In this document: positions 53,261 through 61,110 of the stretch, in pieces
How the letters are laid out: each line of letters begins with the position of its first letter
Numbering within the stretch: the stretch's first letter is position 1
Assembly: GCA_031276035.1 (NCBI GenBank)
Contig: JAISNV010000021.1
Span: 1-64,000 of the forward strand
Source: Bacteroidales bacterium
GTDB taxonomy: Bacteria > Bacteroidota > Bacteroidia > Bacteroidales > BM520
Length of the DNA stretch: 64,000 nucleotides
Direction of reading: 5' to 3'
Made by a program: the position numbers and the translations under genes
Notes under the pieces: generated by a model
Told to the model about the DNA's origin: nothing
The model's database searches: none
The model's input: only the letters and a program-made list of their open reading frames with translations

Positions 53261-53286
53261 AATTATTAAATTTATTATAATTTATA

Positions 53287-54009
53287 TTATCTATATTCTT
53301 CATCAAACTCCCGATCAAGCCTATCACAACAACTTTGGCAAACATCTAAATTGCCATACTTTGTTACTGCAGGTTTTTGGTTGCATTGGTTACACATAGG
53401 TATACCTTCTTTATCGCACAATACAAATTCATAAACCCAAACAAAAGGGTTTTCTTCCCAAATGTCTTTTTTACTGATATGATTTATAAGATAAGAAAAT
53501 GCCTCTATAGCAGTTTCATGAAATCCAAAATAATTGTCATACTTAAAAATATCTTTAGAAGCATCTTCGGGAGATAACAACATTTTATCTATCCCTTCTT
53601 TAAAACAATCTTCCTCACTAATATCCTGCAGCTTTTCAATTTTTACATCTGTAATTTTTACAAAATATCTTGCGGCACTTGTAGGCATGAAAAGTTTGTT
53701 TTTCCAAAACCATGGAAATGACATTTTTTCCTCTAATCCATCCGATTTTAATTCTTCAATATCTTTTTTATCATATTTATAATATGTATCAAGAAAAATC
53801 TCATAATATGGCTCTTTAAGATACAAAACCTCTCCAAGTTTGTAGCGCGGTTTTATAAATCCTTTTTCTCCGATCGGATTTCCTATAAATCCATTTCCCG
53901 ACAATCCTTCAAATGACATAGGTTGTTCTTTCACTACTCTCCTCGTCATTGTTTTCCTTTTTTCCACAACTGCAATAAATAGCGGTTCTATAAAGCATAT
54001 TCCGTTCAT
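53287..54009 (-). CDS. ASCH-like phage protein with a C-terminal zinc ribbon
   Basis: 240 residues. The N-terminal part (CFIEPLFIAVVEKRKTMTRRVVKEQP, later YKLGEVLYLKEPYYE and FMPTSAARYFVKITDVKIEKLQDISEEDCFKEGID) fits the ASCH-domain phage proteins, which carry the TRR motif, a RYFVKITDV-type strand and DISEEDA-type helix; ASCH folds bind RNA or modified nucleosides. A C-terminal Cys cluster CNQCNQ...CQSCC would be a zinc ribbon. The combination is known in phages, as I recall. It is 3 bases from the downstream gene. Confidence 0.72.
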   Translation of the reverse strand: MNGICFIEPLFIAVVEKRKTMTRRVVKEQPMSFEGLSGNGFIGNPIGEKGFIKPRYKLGEVLYLKEPYYEIFLDTYYKYDKKDIEELKSDGLEEKMSFPWFWKNKLFMPTSAARYFVKITDVKIEKLQDISEEDCFKEGIDKMLLSPEDASKDIFKYDNYFGFHETAIEAFSYLINHISKKDIWEENPFVWVYEFVLCDKEGIPMCNQCNQKPAVTKYGNLDVCQSCCDRLDREFDEEYR

Positions 54010-54012
54010 GGT

Positions 54013-54309
54013 TTAACTATTAATTGGTTCATATCCTAATTCTTCCAAATCTTGGTAAACTTGTGGTGTGTGTTCGTTGCTTTTATCAACAAATAACATT
54101 AACATTTTTTCTAATTCATCTAATCTTTCCTTAAATTCAGAAGATTCGTAAAGAAAATATTGCGAGTAAAGAGGCTTTTCTCTAATGACATGAACTTTGT
54201 GCCTAACTCTACCGTTTAGACGCCTTTCTGCCTCCAAATTTAATGTAACCGTAATGATAAACAGTTCATTTTTGTATTCAAATACCTTTTTAAAAATTTC
54301 TTCTTTCAT
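54013..54309 (-). CDS. hypothetical phage protein
   Basis: 98 residues. A beta-rich start (KKVFEYKNELFIITVTLNLEAERRLNGRVRHKVHVIREKPLYSQYFLYE) and a helical, acidic end. No known motif. It starts 14 bases after the upstream stop and ends 3 bases before the ASCH-like gene, in the same run of small early genes. Confidence 0.6.
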   Translation of the reverse strand: MKEEIFKKVFEYKNELFIITVTLNLEAERRLNGRVRHKVHVIREKPLYSQYFLYESSEFKERLDELEKMLMLFVDKSNEHTPQVYQDLEELGYEPINS

Positions 54310-54323
54310 AATAATATATTTCT

Positions 54324-54509
54324 TTATTTATTATCATTCCAACAATATTTCTGTGTGCCTTGATTAGTCCATCCGTATTGATCAAGGTTGCTGCTCATGA
54401 TATACTCATCGGCAGCTTCCCATGAATCAAATTCAACAATCAAAACTTCTCCATTGTTATCGCGGATAAAATCCCTTAATCCACGATCAATAAAACTAAA
54501 TTCTAACAT
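54324..54509 (-). CDS. hypothetical small phage protein
   Basis: 61 residues, acidic, with aromatic residues at the end (WGWTNQ-like: DQYGWTNQGTQKYCW). It sits 2 bases behind the upstream gene and 14 before the next one. No known family; short conserved-looking early gene. Confidence 0.5.
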   Translation of the reverse strand: MLEFSFIDRGLRDFIRDNNGEVLIVEFDSWEAADEYIMSSNLDQYGWTNQGTQKYCWNDNK

Positions 54510-54511
54510 AG

Positions 54512-54841
54512 CTATTCTATTATTTCTGAATATATGTCAAAATCATCAAGTTTACCATTCATATCATAATCTGCAATCAGATTAATTGGGCTATCAATAT
54601 CAATTTGTTCTCCGTTATCAAAATAATATTGTTTTTGTCCATTACGTTTAATTTGCCCAAGAACTTCCATATCTTCGTCTGTTCCATATCTGCCGATGTT
54701 TAAAGCTATATTTTCTGCCAATTCTTTATAATTGGCTTCTCCGTAAAATTGATTATAAACTTCAAACAGTTCCTTGAACTCTTTAGAATTTTCGTCAAAT
54801 TCTATTATTACTTCCGTTGTTAATTCTACTTTAATTCTCAT
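54512..54841 (-). CDS. hypothetical phage protein
   Basis: 109 residues beginning MRIKVELTTEVIIEFDENS with a predicted alpha/beta fold, then an acidic middle and end. No motif recognised. Spacing to the neighbours is 2 and 10 bases, consistent with one transcript. Confidence 0.6.
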   Translation of the reverse strand: MRIKVELTTEVIIEFDENSKEFKELFEVYNQFYGEANYKELAENIALNIGRYGTDEDMEVLGQIKRNGQKQYYFDNGEQIDIDSPINLIADYDMNGKLDDFDIYSEIIE

Positions 54842-54851
54842 GTTTTTATTT

Positions 54852-55133
54852 TTATAAAAGTTCTATAATTGTTGCATAACATTTTTTAATCTCTTCAATA
54901 TGCTCGTTTACATATTTATCAAAAGAACCACCAAATATCTCATCAAGTCTTTCAGATATTTGCCCGAATGGATTAAGCCAAGAATCATTTTTGATTATTT
55001 CTTTTGGTTCATAAAGTGCAACTAAATGACTACTTGTGTTAAAATGCACTATCATAGTAGCATAGGAAGTTAGTTTATTTTCCGCCTCGAGCGAGTATCG
55101 TGAGCTGATAGCCCCATATTCAAATCTTATCAT
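54852..55133 (-). CDS. hypothetical phage protein
   Basis: 93 residues, alpha/beta, with SRYSLEAENKLTSYATMIVHFNTSSHLVALYEP near the N-terminus. It overlaps the YopX-like gene by 4 bases (ATG and stop), showing translational coupling. The function is unknown. Confidence 0.6.
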   Translation of the reverse strand: MIRFEYGAISSRYSLEAENKLTSYATMIVHFNTSSHLVALYEPKEIIKNDSWLNPFGQISERLDEIFGGSFDKYVNEHIEEIKKCYATIIELL

Positions 55134-55591
55134 ATTATCTCCTTTCTATTTTGTTTGCTAATTAATTCTATATTGTCATGGACATTTCCTATTATTTTAA
55201 ACTTATGAATGTCAAAATTTTTAAATAACGGGAAATAATAGGAGCTATTTTCAAGAAAAGAATGTCTATAAAATGTTAACTCGGATTCGTTAAAATAAAC
55301 TCTTGATAGACACAAATTAGCAGTGCCCGATTTTAAAATATCCCCTTCGAAAATATTTATTCCGTTTATATCGATCAATCCTGTAAATTGTCCAATTGAT
55401 TCAGGAAATACTTCTACTATAGATTGATTTTCAGGAGACATAAACCCACAAGTTCCGTCCCATTCAACCCATCTTATGATACAAGCCACTAATGGGAGCT
55501 GGTCTTCTTTGCATTCATTAATAATATATGGAGCTCCAAAAACCCATTTATTATTTTTCATGCTTTTTCCTCTATAAAATACATTTCTCAT
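55130..55591 (-). CDS. YopX-family protein
   Basis: 153 residues matching the YopX pattern: FYRGKSMKNNKWVFG at the start, VFPESIGQFTGLIDINGINIFEGDIL in the middle and KIIGNVHDNIELI at the end. The family is widespread in phages, oligomeric and of unknown biochemical role. An ATG at 55618 exists upstream, but the family start at MRNVFYRGKS favours 55591, 2 bases after the previous stop. Confidence 0.88.
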   Translation of the reverse strand: MRNVFYRGKSMKNNKWVFGAPYIINECKEDQLPLVACIIRWVEWDGTCGFMSPENQSIVEVFPESIGQFTGLIDINGINIFEGDILKSGTANLCLSRVYFNESELTFYRHSFLENSSYYFPLFKNFDIHKFKIIGNVHDNIELISKQNRKEII

Positions 55592-55593
55592 AA

Positions 55594-55887
55594 CTATTTC
55601 CTTTCTATTGGTCGCCAATATTTAACATTTTCAATCATAACATCGGTATGAAAAGGGACAACATACCAAGCATTATGTTCCCATACTGCCGTATAGACAT
55701 TATCTCCCATATCCTTAACCAATATTACTTCATCGGGATTATCAGGCAATTCCTCTTCAACACTTATCCATTGTTGAGCGAATTCAGCGCCTGCTTTAAA
55801 AGCTAAATATGAATTTAAAACAAAACCACGTACAGGATTTGTTTTTTCTTTTGCATATTCTTCTGCAAATTCTTTAATTGTTGTCAT
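55594..55887 (-). CDS. DUF551-like protein
   Basis: 97 residues. The second half is a DUF551 pattern: WISVEEELPDNPDEVILVKD..VYTAVWEHNAWYVV and the closing KYWRPIERK. DUF551 proteins occur in many phages and are of unknown function. The N-terminal 40 residues are helical, with LAFKAGAEFAQQWIS being typical of phage proteins carrying this domain. Confidence 0.82.
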   Translation of the reverse strand: MTTIKEFAEEYAKEKTNPVRGFVLNSYLAFKAGAEFAQQWISVEEELPDNPDEVILVKDMGDNVYTAVWEHNAWYVVPFHTDVMIENVKYWRPIERK

Positions 55888-55899
55888 GGTTTATATTTT

Positions 55900-56136
55900 T
55901 TAGTTTTTTGATTTGTTTAATTCTTCTTCAAATTTGGCTTTATCTTTTTTCCAAATTTTATCAAGTCTTTTCATTTCTTTATTAAAAGTCTGATAATTTT
56001 CATGAGATAACATTCCGTATTTATCTTGCAAGGCATCAAATACATATCCTCTCATTTCAATCCATTTATCTAAGCAATAATCACATATTGCTGATGAAAA
56101 AGGGGTCTCATCTCCACATCTAACACATTTACTCAT
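55900..56136 (-). CDS. small zinc-ribbon protein
   Basis: 78 residues: N-terminal zinc ribbon CVRCGDETPFSSAICDYC with four Cys, then a charged helical tail rich in Lys, Asp and Glu. Such proteins probably bind nucleic acid or protein, with no defined role. It is 12 bases upstream of the DUF551-like gene. Confidence 0.7.
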   Translation of the reverse strand: MSKCVRCGDETPFSSAICDYCLDKWIEMRGYVFDALQDKYGMLSHENYQTFNKEMKRLDKIWKKDKAKFEEELNKSKN

Positions 56137-56233
56137 TTCGTTTTTTTTAATTGATTTATTTTTTAAATCCTTAATAAAATCTTCTACTAATGGACTTGTA
56201 TCATCTTTACACTTTTACTTCAAATGGTCTCAT

Positions 56234-56425
56234 TTATTCGATAGCTATTTGAATATTATATTGAAATTCTTTTAGTAATGCCTCTATTGGGGGGGGCAAT
56301 TCATTGTCGGATTGCTCCGGTGTGATAAGGACTTCTCTTGTTCTTGCGTTAAGAGGATAGCCGGCTTTTCTTACCTCACCGTGAAGATAATATCGGCGAT
56401 TGTTTTGTTTTTTCGTGTATGCCAT
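56234..56425 (-). CDS. hypothetical small basic protein
   Basis: 63 residues starting AYTKKQNNRRYYLHGEVRKAGYPLNARTREVLITPEQ, then a run PPPIEALLKEFQYNIQIAIE. Basic and Tyr/Arg-rich at the start, so possibly nucleic-acid-binding. About 100 bases follow (56137-56233) without a gene. A run of seven G in the plus strand (56289-56295) encodes Pro codons here and is prone to length errors. Confidence 0.55.
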   Translation of the reverse strand: MAYTKKQNNRRYYLHGEVRKAGYPLNARTREVLITPEQSDNELPPPIEALLKEFQYNIQIAIE

Positions 56426-56448
56426 GTTTTTATTTCTTATAAGTTATT

Positions 56449-56625
56449 CTATGATACTTCTCTACTTTGTAAATTGAAACTTCTTTTGCCGCCTGATCTT
56501 CTTTGAACATTTTTTTTTGCTACTTTGTCAATAACATCAAAATCCATGTTCTCTTTTATCTCGGTAACTTCAACGGTTCCATCGTTTTTCGTTAATTCTA
56601 TCGTGAAATATATCTGTACTTCCAT
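56449..56625 (-). CDS. small phage protein of 58 residues
   Basis: A short but complete gene between two others: MEVQIYFTIELTKNDGTVEV at the start and a basic end (VQRRSGGKRSFNLQSREVS). The spacing to neighbours is 23 and 6 bases, and the frame is open from ATG to TAG without alternatives. The family is unknown. Confidence 0.55.
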   Translation of the reverse strand: MEVQIYFTIELTKNDGTVEVTEIKENMDFDVIDKVAKKNVQRRSGGKRSFNLQSREVS

Positions 56626-56631
56626 GATTCT

Positions 56632-56970
56632 TTAATTTCTGTTTTTAATGGTTTCTTTAATCATATTGATTGTGTTTTGTGTACAAAGGTCATTGGGCTG
56701 CACTCTTAATAGTAGCCAACCTTGCATTGCTGCTGTATTGTACTTCTCCATATCAAGAAGAAAACCCGATGCCCTGTTATGTCTGCCGTATTTCCAAATT
56801 CCGCCCTCGACTTCAATGGCAATCTTATGTTCTGTAATAGCATAATCAAATTTCCATCTGCGTATCTGGTCGAAACGATGTTCTTTAACTACGTTTAGCC
56901 CTTGATCTCTTGCATAGACTTTAAACAGGTCAAAATCAGGTTGCATACGGATTTGTCTATTTGCTCTCAT
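56632..56970 (-). CDS. PD-(D/E)XK nuclease-like protein
   Basis: 112 residues resembling small phage nucleases of the VRR-NUC/Vsr-like kind: RRWKFDYAITEHKIAIEVEGGIWKYGRHNRASGFLLDMEKYNTAAMQGWLLLRVQP. The catalytic set is D (FDYA), E-x-E (EVEGG) and K (EKYN), as in PD-(D/E)XK enzymes. Possible roles are Holliday-junction resolution or nicking in recombination. An ATG at 56976 adds two residues. It overlaps the upstream gene by 14 bases. Confidence 0.82.
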   Translation of the reverse strand: MRANRQIRMQPDFDLFKVYARDQGLNVVKEHRFDQIRRWKFDYAITEHKIAIEVEGGIWKYGRHNRASGFLLDMEKYNTAAMQGWLLLRVQPNDLCTQNTINMIKETIKNRN

Positions 56971-57316
56971 TGTCAATGTAGATTTTAAGTATTAATTTCC
57001 CGTTGGCAAAGTCATATTTTATCGCCTTTAGCTTATGGATTTCATCTTGAAATTTCATTGTAGCTACTTGAGTTCTACGCTTTGGAGATAGTTTTTCAAA
57101 ACCATCAGGCATTGTTTCGGTAAGGTTGATAATTTTACTGAAAATAGCATTGTTCTTTATAGCGTTTAAACTTAGATTGTGATTTTCTATCACTATTTCT
57201 TTTGTTTTCTCTATCAGCAAGCTATTTTCTTTCCTTAAGTTGCTGTTAGTCATTATCAATCCGATTACTCCGAGTAATAATCCTACGATGATGATAATTA
57301 GAATAATTGTTGTCAT
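56957..57316 (-). CDS. membrane-anchored hypothetical protein
   Basis: 119 residues: a strongly hydrophobic N-terminal span (IILIIIIVGLLLGVIGLIM, about residues 3-22), then a charged coiled-coil-like region and a strand-rich end (YDFANGKLILKIYIDNE). It may be a membrane-tethered phage protein, for example a superinfection or spanin-like factor, but no such role is indicated by its neighbours. It lies upstream of the nuclease gene with overlap. Confidence 0.6.
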   Translation of the reverse strand: MTTIILIIIIVGLLLGVIGLIMTNSNLRKENSLLIEKTKEIVIENHNLSLNAIKNNAIFSKIINLTETMPDGFEKLSPKRRTQVATMKFQDEIHKLKAIKYDFANGKLILKIYIDNESK

Positions 57317-57343
57317 GGTGCTTAATTTTTAATTTAAAATTTA

Positions 57344-57811
57344 TTAATTCAATAATTTTTTTTCATCAATCAAATAAAGTTCTTGATTATTGAAAATTTT
57401 CATATAATTTTCAGTATTCCCGCAGAATTCTTTCACAACTTCCTTTTCTTCATTATTCATATCCCCAAATGGTTTACGTCCGAAATTTGGTGGCAACCAG
57501 CTTTTTTGTTGGCTTCCGAAAAGATTAAACTTTTCTAAAAGTTCAAGGTCTCTAAAAACTATATGACATGTGCCTTTTTTATAAAAAGTTACGGTAATAT
57601 GAGTTAATTGAATGTCCTTTAAAATCCCACTTTTCCAACTCGATTCAAGATTTTGCCGAGTATTATAATTATGATCCGAATTTCTATTTTCTAAATAGTT
57701 TAATGTCTTAATTATATCATTCAGTCGTTCAGAGCAAGAATAAATCTCGCTAAATCCATAACTGCCAGGTGTTGGGTAGAAATTTTTATCGTTGTCTAAT
57801 AAGTTTTTCAT
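57344..57811 (-). CDS. DUF4942-like protein, possibly a remnant of a methyltransferase
   Basis: 155 residues. The N-terminus NFYPTPGSYG recalls the NFYPTP start of phage DNA adenine methyltransferases; the later SSWKSGILKDIQLTHITVTFYKKGTCHIVFRDLELLEKFN and the NFGRKPFGDM end resemble DUF4942. The SAM-binding and NPPY motifs of the methyltransferase core are missing in this gene and in the neighbouring frames. An internal deletion from a larger enzyme is possible. It overlaps the DnaC-like gene by 4 bases. Confidence 0.5.
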   Translation of the reverse strand: MKNLLDNDKNFYPTPGSYGFSEIYSCSERLNDIIKTLNYLENRNSDHNYNTRQNLESSWKSGILKDIQLTHITVTFYKKGTCHIVFRDLELLEKFNLFGSQQKSWLPPNFGRKPFGDMNNEEKEVVKEFCGNTENYMKIFNNQELYLIDEKKLLN

Positions 57812-58518
57812 AATTTTCTTCTATCTTTTCCGTTAATAATTAAGTAGTTAGACATTTCGTACAGGCGGCTAACTACACGCTCGCCGTACATGTTAAGATT
57901 GTCGATATCGCTTGGACTGTTATTCGAAGAAATAAGTGTCATGTATTGCGGTCTGTCGCCTCTGTGTTCAAGAATTTCTCTTAAAACTCTATTGCGGTTC
58001 CCCATGTGCATTGTCTCCGGCTGTTCAGTTCCCAAGTCTTGGATATACAATATCGGAGAATTCTTGTATTTAACTATCTCACCCGTGTTTTTATAATCAT
58101 CGCAAATTGACGACGAGCGGTGGCATATTCCTGTTAAGGGTCTTGGATTTCCGTCTGAATACCACAACACGCCGAGCTTCATTGCTATCTTGGAAATTAT
58201 CTCAAGCAAAACACTCTTCCCACTTCCAACCGAACCAGCCAGATATAAACCTTTGCAAGTATTTCCTTTGATAATTTTCTTTTCGTTATCAAAATCCAAA
58301 CATTGAAATTCTTGACCTGCAAGCCATTTAAGGGCATTTTCGTATGCAAACCTGTTTTGGTCGTCAATGACAAATTTCTCTGGAAACATCTGCGTTCCGA
58401 TTACCGTTGCAAGTTCAACGAGTTGATTAACGTCAATGTCATAATGCTTGCGCTCAATGAATTGTGGCGTTTCTTCCTGCCTTAATTCTTGTATAATATT
58501 TCCGATACTTAAACTCAT
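57808..58518 (-). CDS. DnaC-like helicase loader ATPase
   Basis: 236 residues of the AAA+ type: Walker A LAGSVGSGKSVL near residues 93-104, Walker B-like PILYIQDLGTE near 149, and SSN at 190 (LISSNNSPSDI) plus an arginine finger candidate in GERVVSRLYEM near 208. This pattern matches DnaC/IstB family loaders that put the replicative helicase on DNA. The ATG at 58518 forms an ATGA overlap with the end of the replication protein gene, and is preferred to the one at 58533. It acts with the initiator encoded just upstream. Confidence 0.9.
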   Translation of the reverse strand: MSLSIGNIIQELRQEETPQFIERKHYDIDVNQLVELATVIGTQMFPEKFVIDDQNRFAYENALKWLAGQEFQCLDFDNEKKIIKGNTCKGLYLAGSVGSGKSVLLEIISKIAMKLGVLWYSDGNPRPLTGICHRSSSICDDYKNTGEIVKYKNSPILYIQDLGTEQPETMHMGNRNRVLREILEHRGDRPQYMTLISSNNSPSDIDNLNMYGERVVSRLYEMSNYLIINGKDRRKL

Positions 58519-59225
58519 AGTTTTGCCTTCCATTTGTCGTTAATACTTTGACTTTCTTTCTTTTGACCGCAATCTTTTCTTTCTTTGTTATCAAAATTAC
58601 CCTCTAATATTTTAACCCAATTCGTGGAATTCTCAAAAATCCAATCAAATGTGACAATCCAAGAATTTTTATTCTCTCCTCGCATAAAGTCTGATTTTTT
58701 GATTTTTTCAATGATTTCAAGAAAAGTCTGATGCTGAATCTCGGGAGTTTTTCCAAATTCCAAAAGCCGCGTTTTAATTTTTAATTTTCTTTTTTCATTT
58801 AAAATTTTAACTTTTTTAAGGGGCGATGTGGTCGATGAGTTCCACTCGTCGACAATATCCTGTAAAGGATATAGAGTGTTTAGTTTAGTTTTGTTTAGTT
58901 TAGTTTTTGTTTTATTTATCTCGTCACCAACCTCGTCACCAACCTCGTCAAAATTTGACAAGGTATAAATAACATTAGGACTTCCGTTGCGAGTTTCAAA
59001 TCGTATTAAACCTGCTTGTCTGAGTTTATTTCGAGCATTTTTCAAAGTGTTAAAGGAAATTCCTAAATCCGCTTCGATTTTAGAATTGTTCCGTTTGAAT
59101 GGATTCTTCCAATGACAGATGTTGCATATTTCTAAAAGATGGAAATAAACAGCTACTTCTGTGGTGTTGAATGAATGTTCTTCATGTGACCGCCAAAAAC
59201 CTTTTATAAGCTCGATATAATTCAT
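58515..59225 (-). CDS. replication initiator protein with winged-helix domain
   Basis: 236 residues. The first 95 form a winged helix: TTEVAVYFHLLEICNICHW, SKIEADLGISFNTLKNARNKLRQAGLIRFETRNGSPNVIYTL, like phage O/DnaD-type initiators. A low-complexity linker (VGDEVGDEINKTKTKLNKTKLN) follows, then a helical part (KKSDFMRGENKNSWIVTFDWIFENSTNWVKILEG) of DnaD C-domain type. The linker is encoded by tandem repeats that could act as the origin (58878-58959). It overlaps the helicase loader gene by 4 bases. Confidence 0.82.
   Translation of the reverse strand: MNYIELIKGFWRSHEEHSFNTTEVAVYFHLLEICNICHWKNPFKRNNSKIEADLGISFNTLKNARNKLRQAGLIRFETRNGSPNVIYTLSNFDEVGDEVGDEINKTKTKLNKTKLNTLYPLQDIVDEWNSSTTSPLKKVKILNEKRKLKIKTRLLEFGKTPEIQHQTFLEIIEKIKKSDFMRGENKNSWIVTFDWIFENSTNWVKILEGNFDNKERKDCGQKKESQSINDKWKAKL
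58878..58959. other. candidate replication origin: tandem iterons and AT tract inside the initiator gene
   Basis: Plus-strand order: a T-rich tract of repeated GTTTAGTTTAG units (58878-58907), AT-rich TTTTATTTAT, then two perfect copies of CTCGTCACCAAC (58920-58931 and 58932-58943), a partial third (CTCGTCA, 58944-58950) and the palindrome GTCAAAATTTGAC (58947-58959). The position in the initiator gene mirrors lambda, where iterons lie in gene O. Confidence 0.5.
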
Positions 59226-59236
59226 ACTATAATAAA

Positions 59237-60181
59237 TTATTTCAACAAAAATCTTCTACTTCCGTTTTTATTATCAAGATACTTCAAGTAAAGCTCCGGA
59301 TGTTCTTTTTCAAATTTCTTTACATTGAATTTCTCACCATCCTTGCTCGCTTTCCATGTTGCCAGAATCTGACCGCAATATGATAGAGCCTCGCCGTCAC
59401 CGATAATGAACTTCATTGCATCTTCAATCTCTGTCTTTTTACTCCCAAGCTCCGAAATTTCATCCTTAAGGCGGTTTAACTCATCATAATACTTCAATAC
59501 TTCTTCGTTTTTTGTTTCAATAATCTTGCCTTGAATATGCTTTGGGTATTTCATCATAACATCATCAATACTGGATAATGCAGGTTCTTGGTTGCCTATG
59601 ATATTATCAATCCAGAATTTATCTACTTGCTCTATCATATAGTCATAAAAATCCTCGACAAAATGAATATTCATGTAATCGAAATCTCGTCCGCAACAAA
59701 GCCACGCCAAAGCCCCTTGATAAAGTCCGACAACTCCTAATTGATATTGAAGCTGACAAAACCAGTAAGGCGGCAGATTATCTTTATCGACACTCATCTG
59801 GGTTGTTTTAATCTCCAAAATCCCCTTGTTTGATTTATTTCTTGGCATATCAGGCAGCCAGAAAAGCCTGTCGGGCGACACTCTTAGATAATCTTTCTCG
59901 TTATCTACATAGAGGATATTTTCAGCCGACGACTTAATTATATCAAGTCCTGTTTCATCGGCAAAAAATCTTGAAACGGCATCTTCCAGGTAATTGCCTG
60001 CCTTCATTAGAAAATTATTCTCCTGTGGCAGATCAATCCCCTTTTTCTTTCGCCATAATTGATACGCCGATTGATAAGGGTTAAGTCCGAGAATTGAGGC
60101 AACATCGCTGCTGCCTATTCCCTTTTCTCTCTCCTTGAGCCATTGATGGCGGTCTTTGTTTTTTAATAATATTGCGCTCAT
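59237..60181 (-). CDS. YqaJ-family exonuclease
   Basis: 314 residues of the lambda-exonuclease-like (YqaJ) class of PD-(D/E)XK enzymes. Motifs: REKGIGSSDVASILGLNPYQSAYQLWRKKKG at the start, MKAGNYLEDAVSRFFADETG, SPDRLFWLPDMP (catalytic D) and GILEIKTTQM (E-x-K). It degrades one strand of dsDNA to give single-stranded ends for annealing. It starts 6 bases after the stop of the annealing-protein candidate, as expected of a phage recombination pair. Confidence 0.93.
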   Translation of the reverse strand: MSAILLKNKDRHQWLKEREKGIGSSDVASILGLNPYQSAYQLWRKKKGIDLPQENNFLMKAGNYLEDAVSRFFADETGLDIIKSSAENILYVDNEKDYLRVSPDRLFWLPDMPRNKSNKGILEIKTTQMSVDKDNLPPYWFCQLQYQLGVVGLYQGALAWLCCGRDFDYMNIHFVEDFYDYMIEQVDKFWIDNIIGNQEPALSSIDDVMMKYPKHIQGKIIETKNEEVLKYYDELNRLKDEISELGSKKTEIEDAMKFIIGDGEALSYCGQILATWKASKDGEKFNVKKFEKEHPELYLKYLDNKNGSRRFLLK

Positions 60182-60187
60182 TATTAA

Positions 60188-61087
60188 TTATTTATTTTCA
60201 TCATTAAACAATTCGCCTGTCTGTGTGTCAACATTAGTTGTCATAGAATCTTTCGTTTTGTTTAATTGTTCAGATTTTTTTGTTGCTTCTTGGGCTTTCT
60301 TCATATTTTCCTCCGCCTGTTTTTTAGCCGCATCTTCTTTTTTGGCTTCCTCTGCCGGCTTGATAAATTCTTCTTGAATGGAGGTTGTACCTTCTTTTAT
60401 TGCCGTCCAGATTGAACGTAAGACAAAAAGCCTTTCGTTGTCGATTTCTTCTTTTTTACTTATTCCAAGCTTGTCGAAAATCATTTGTTCAGATACCCCT
60501 GCTTTTGAAAAATTAGCGAATGCGTTTTGTCTTCCTGTCTCAAGGTCAACGGCTTTACCCATTGCAACCTGTTTAACATCTTCAACGACTTTCTTTGTAA
60601 CTGCCTTTGGTACAACCTTCAGTACAGCATTTCTAAAAGCTATTGCAGAGGCTGCATTGCCTGTCACAACCTGCATGTCTTCTGAGAATGTTCTGCCGTT
60701 TTTATCGGTTATCCGTCTTTTCACTTCAACCGATACTGCTGTGTTGGTCTCTAAATCGTGACAAACACCTTGAGCTGTAATTGTCTTTCCGTCGTTGCCG
60801 ATAATTCTTGTTTGAACTCTTAAATTCCCCCACGCTCCGGCGATAATTTCACTCATGCGAACCGATAATCCTTCAACCATTTTTTTATCGTCGCCCTTAC
60901 CTCTATACAAGGCATAAAAGCAATCTTCTGCCGTTTCAGTGTCCATTGTAGCGTAAGTCTTAATCTGATTTAAGACGCTGACAATATTACGTGGGTATTG
61001 TTTTGCTGTTGAAATTTGGATGTCTATCTCAGACCTGTTAATAGCCTGCAACATCTCACTTTCTCTAATTTCAATAATTTCACTCAT
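60188..61087 (-). CDS. single-strand annealing protein candidate of the phage recombination pair
   Basis: 299 residues. The core (NQIKTYATMDTETAEDCFYALYRGKGDDKKMVEGLSVRMSEIIAGAWGNLRVQTRIIGNDGKTITAQGVCHDLETNTAVSVEVKRRITDKNGRTFSEDMQVVTGNAASAIAFRNAVLKVVPKAVTKK, read in pieces) follows a phage family with a long strand-rich sheet and a basic helix. It fits the general design of single-strand annealing proteins, but the classic RecT and ERF patterns are not met. A low-complexity Lys/Glu tail follows. Pairing with a YqaJ exonuclease 6 bases downstream is the main argument. Confidence 0.6.
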   Translation of the reverse strand: MSEIIEIRESEMLQAINRSEIDIQISTAKQYPRNIVSVLNQIKTYATMDTETAEDCFYALYRGKGDDKKMVEGLSVRMSEIIAGAWGNLRVQTRIIGNDGKTITAQGVCHDLETNTAVSVEVKRRITDKNGRTFSEDMQVVTGNAASAIAFRNAVLKVVPKAVTKKVVEDVKQVAMGKAVDLETGRQNAFANFSKAGVSEQMIFDKLGISKKEEIDNERLFVLRSIWTAIKEGTTSIQEEFIKPAEEAKKEDAAKKQAEENMKKAQEATKKSEQLNKTKDSMTTNVDTQTGELFNDENK

Positions 61088-61110
61088 AATTTATTTGTTT
61101 TTAAAGGTTT

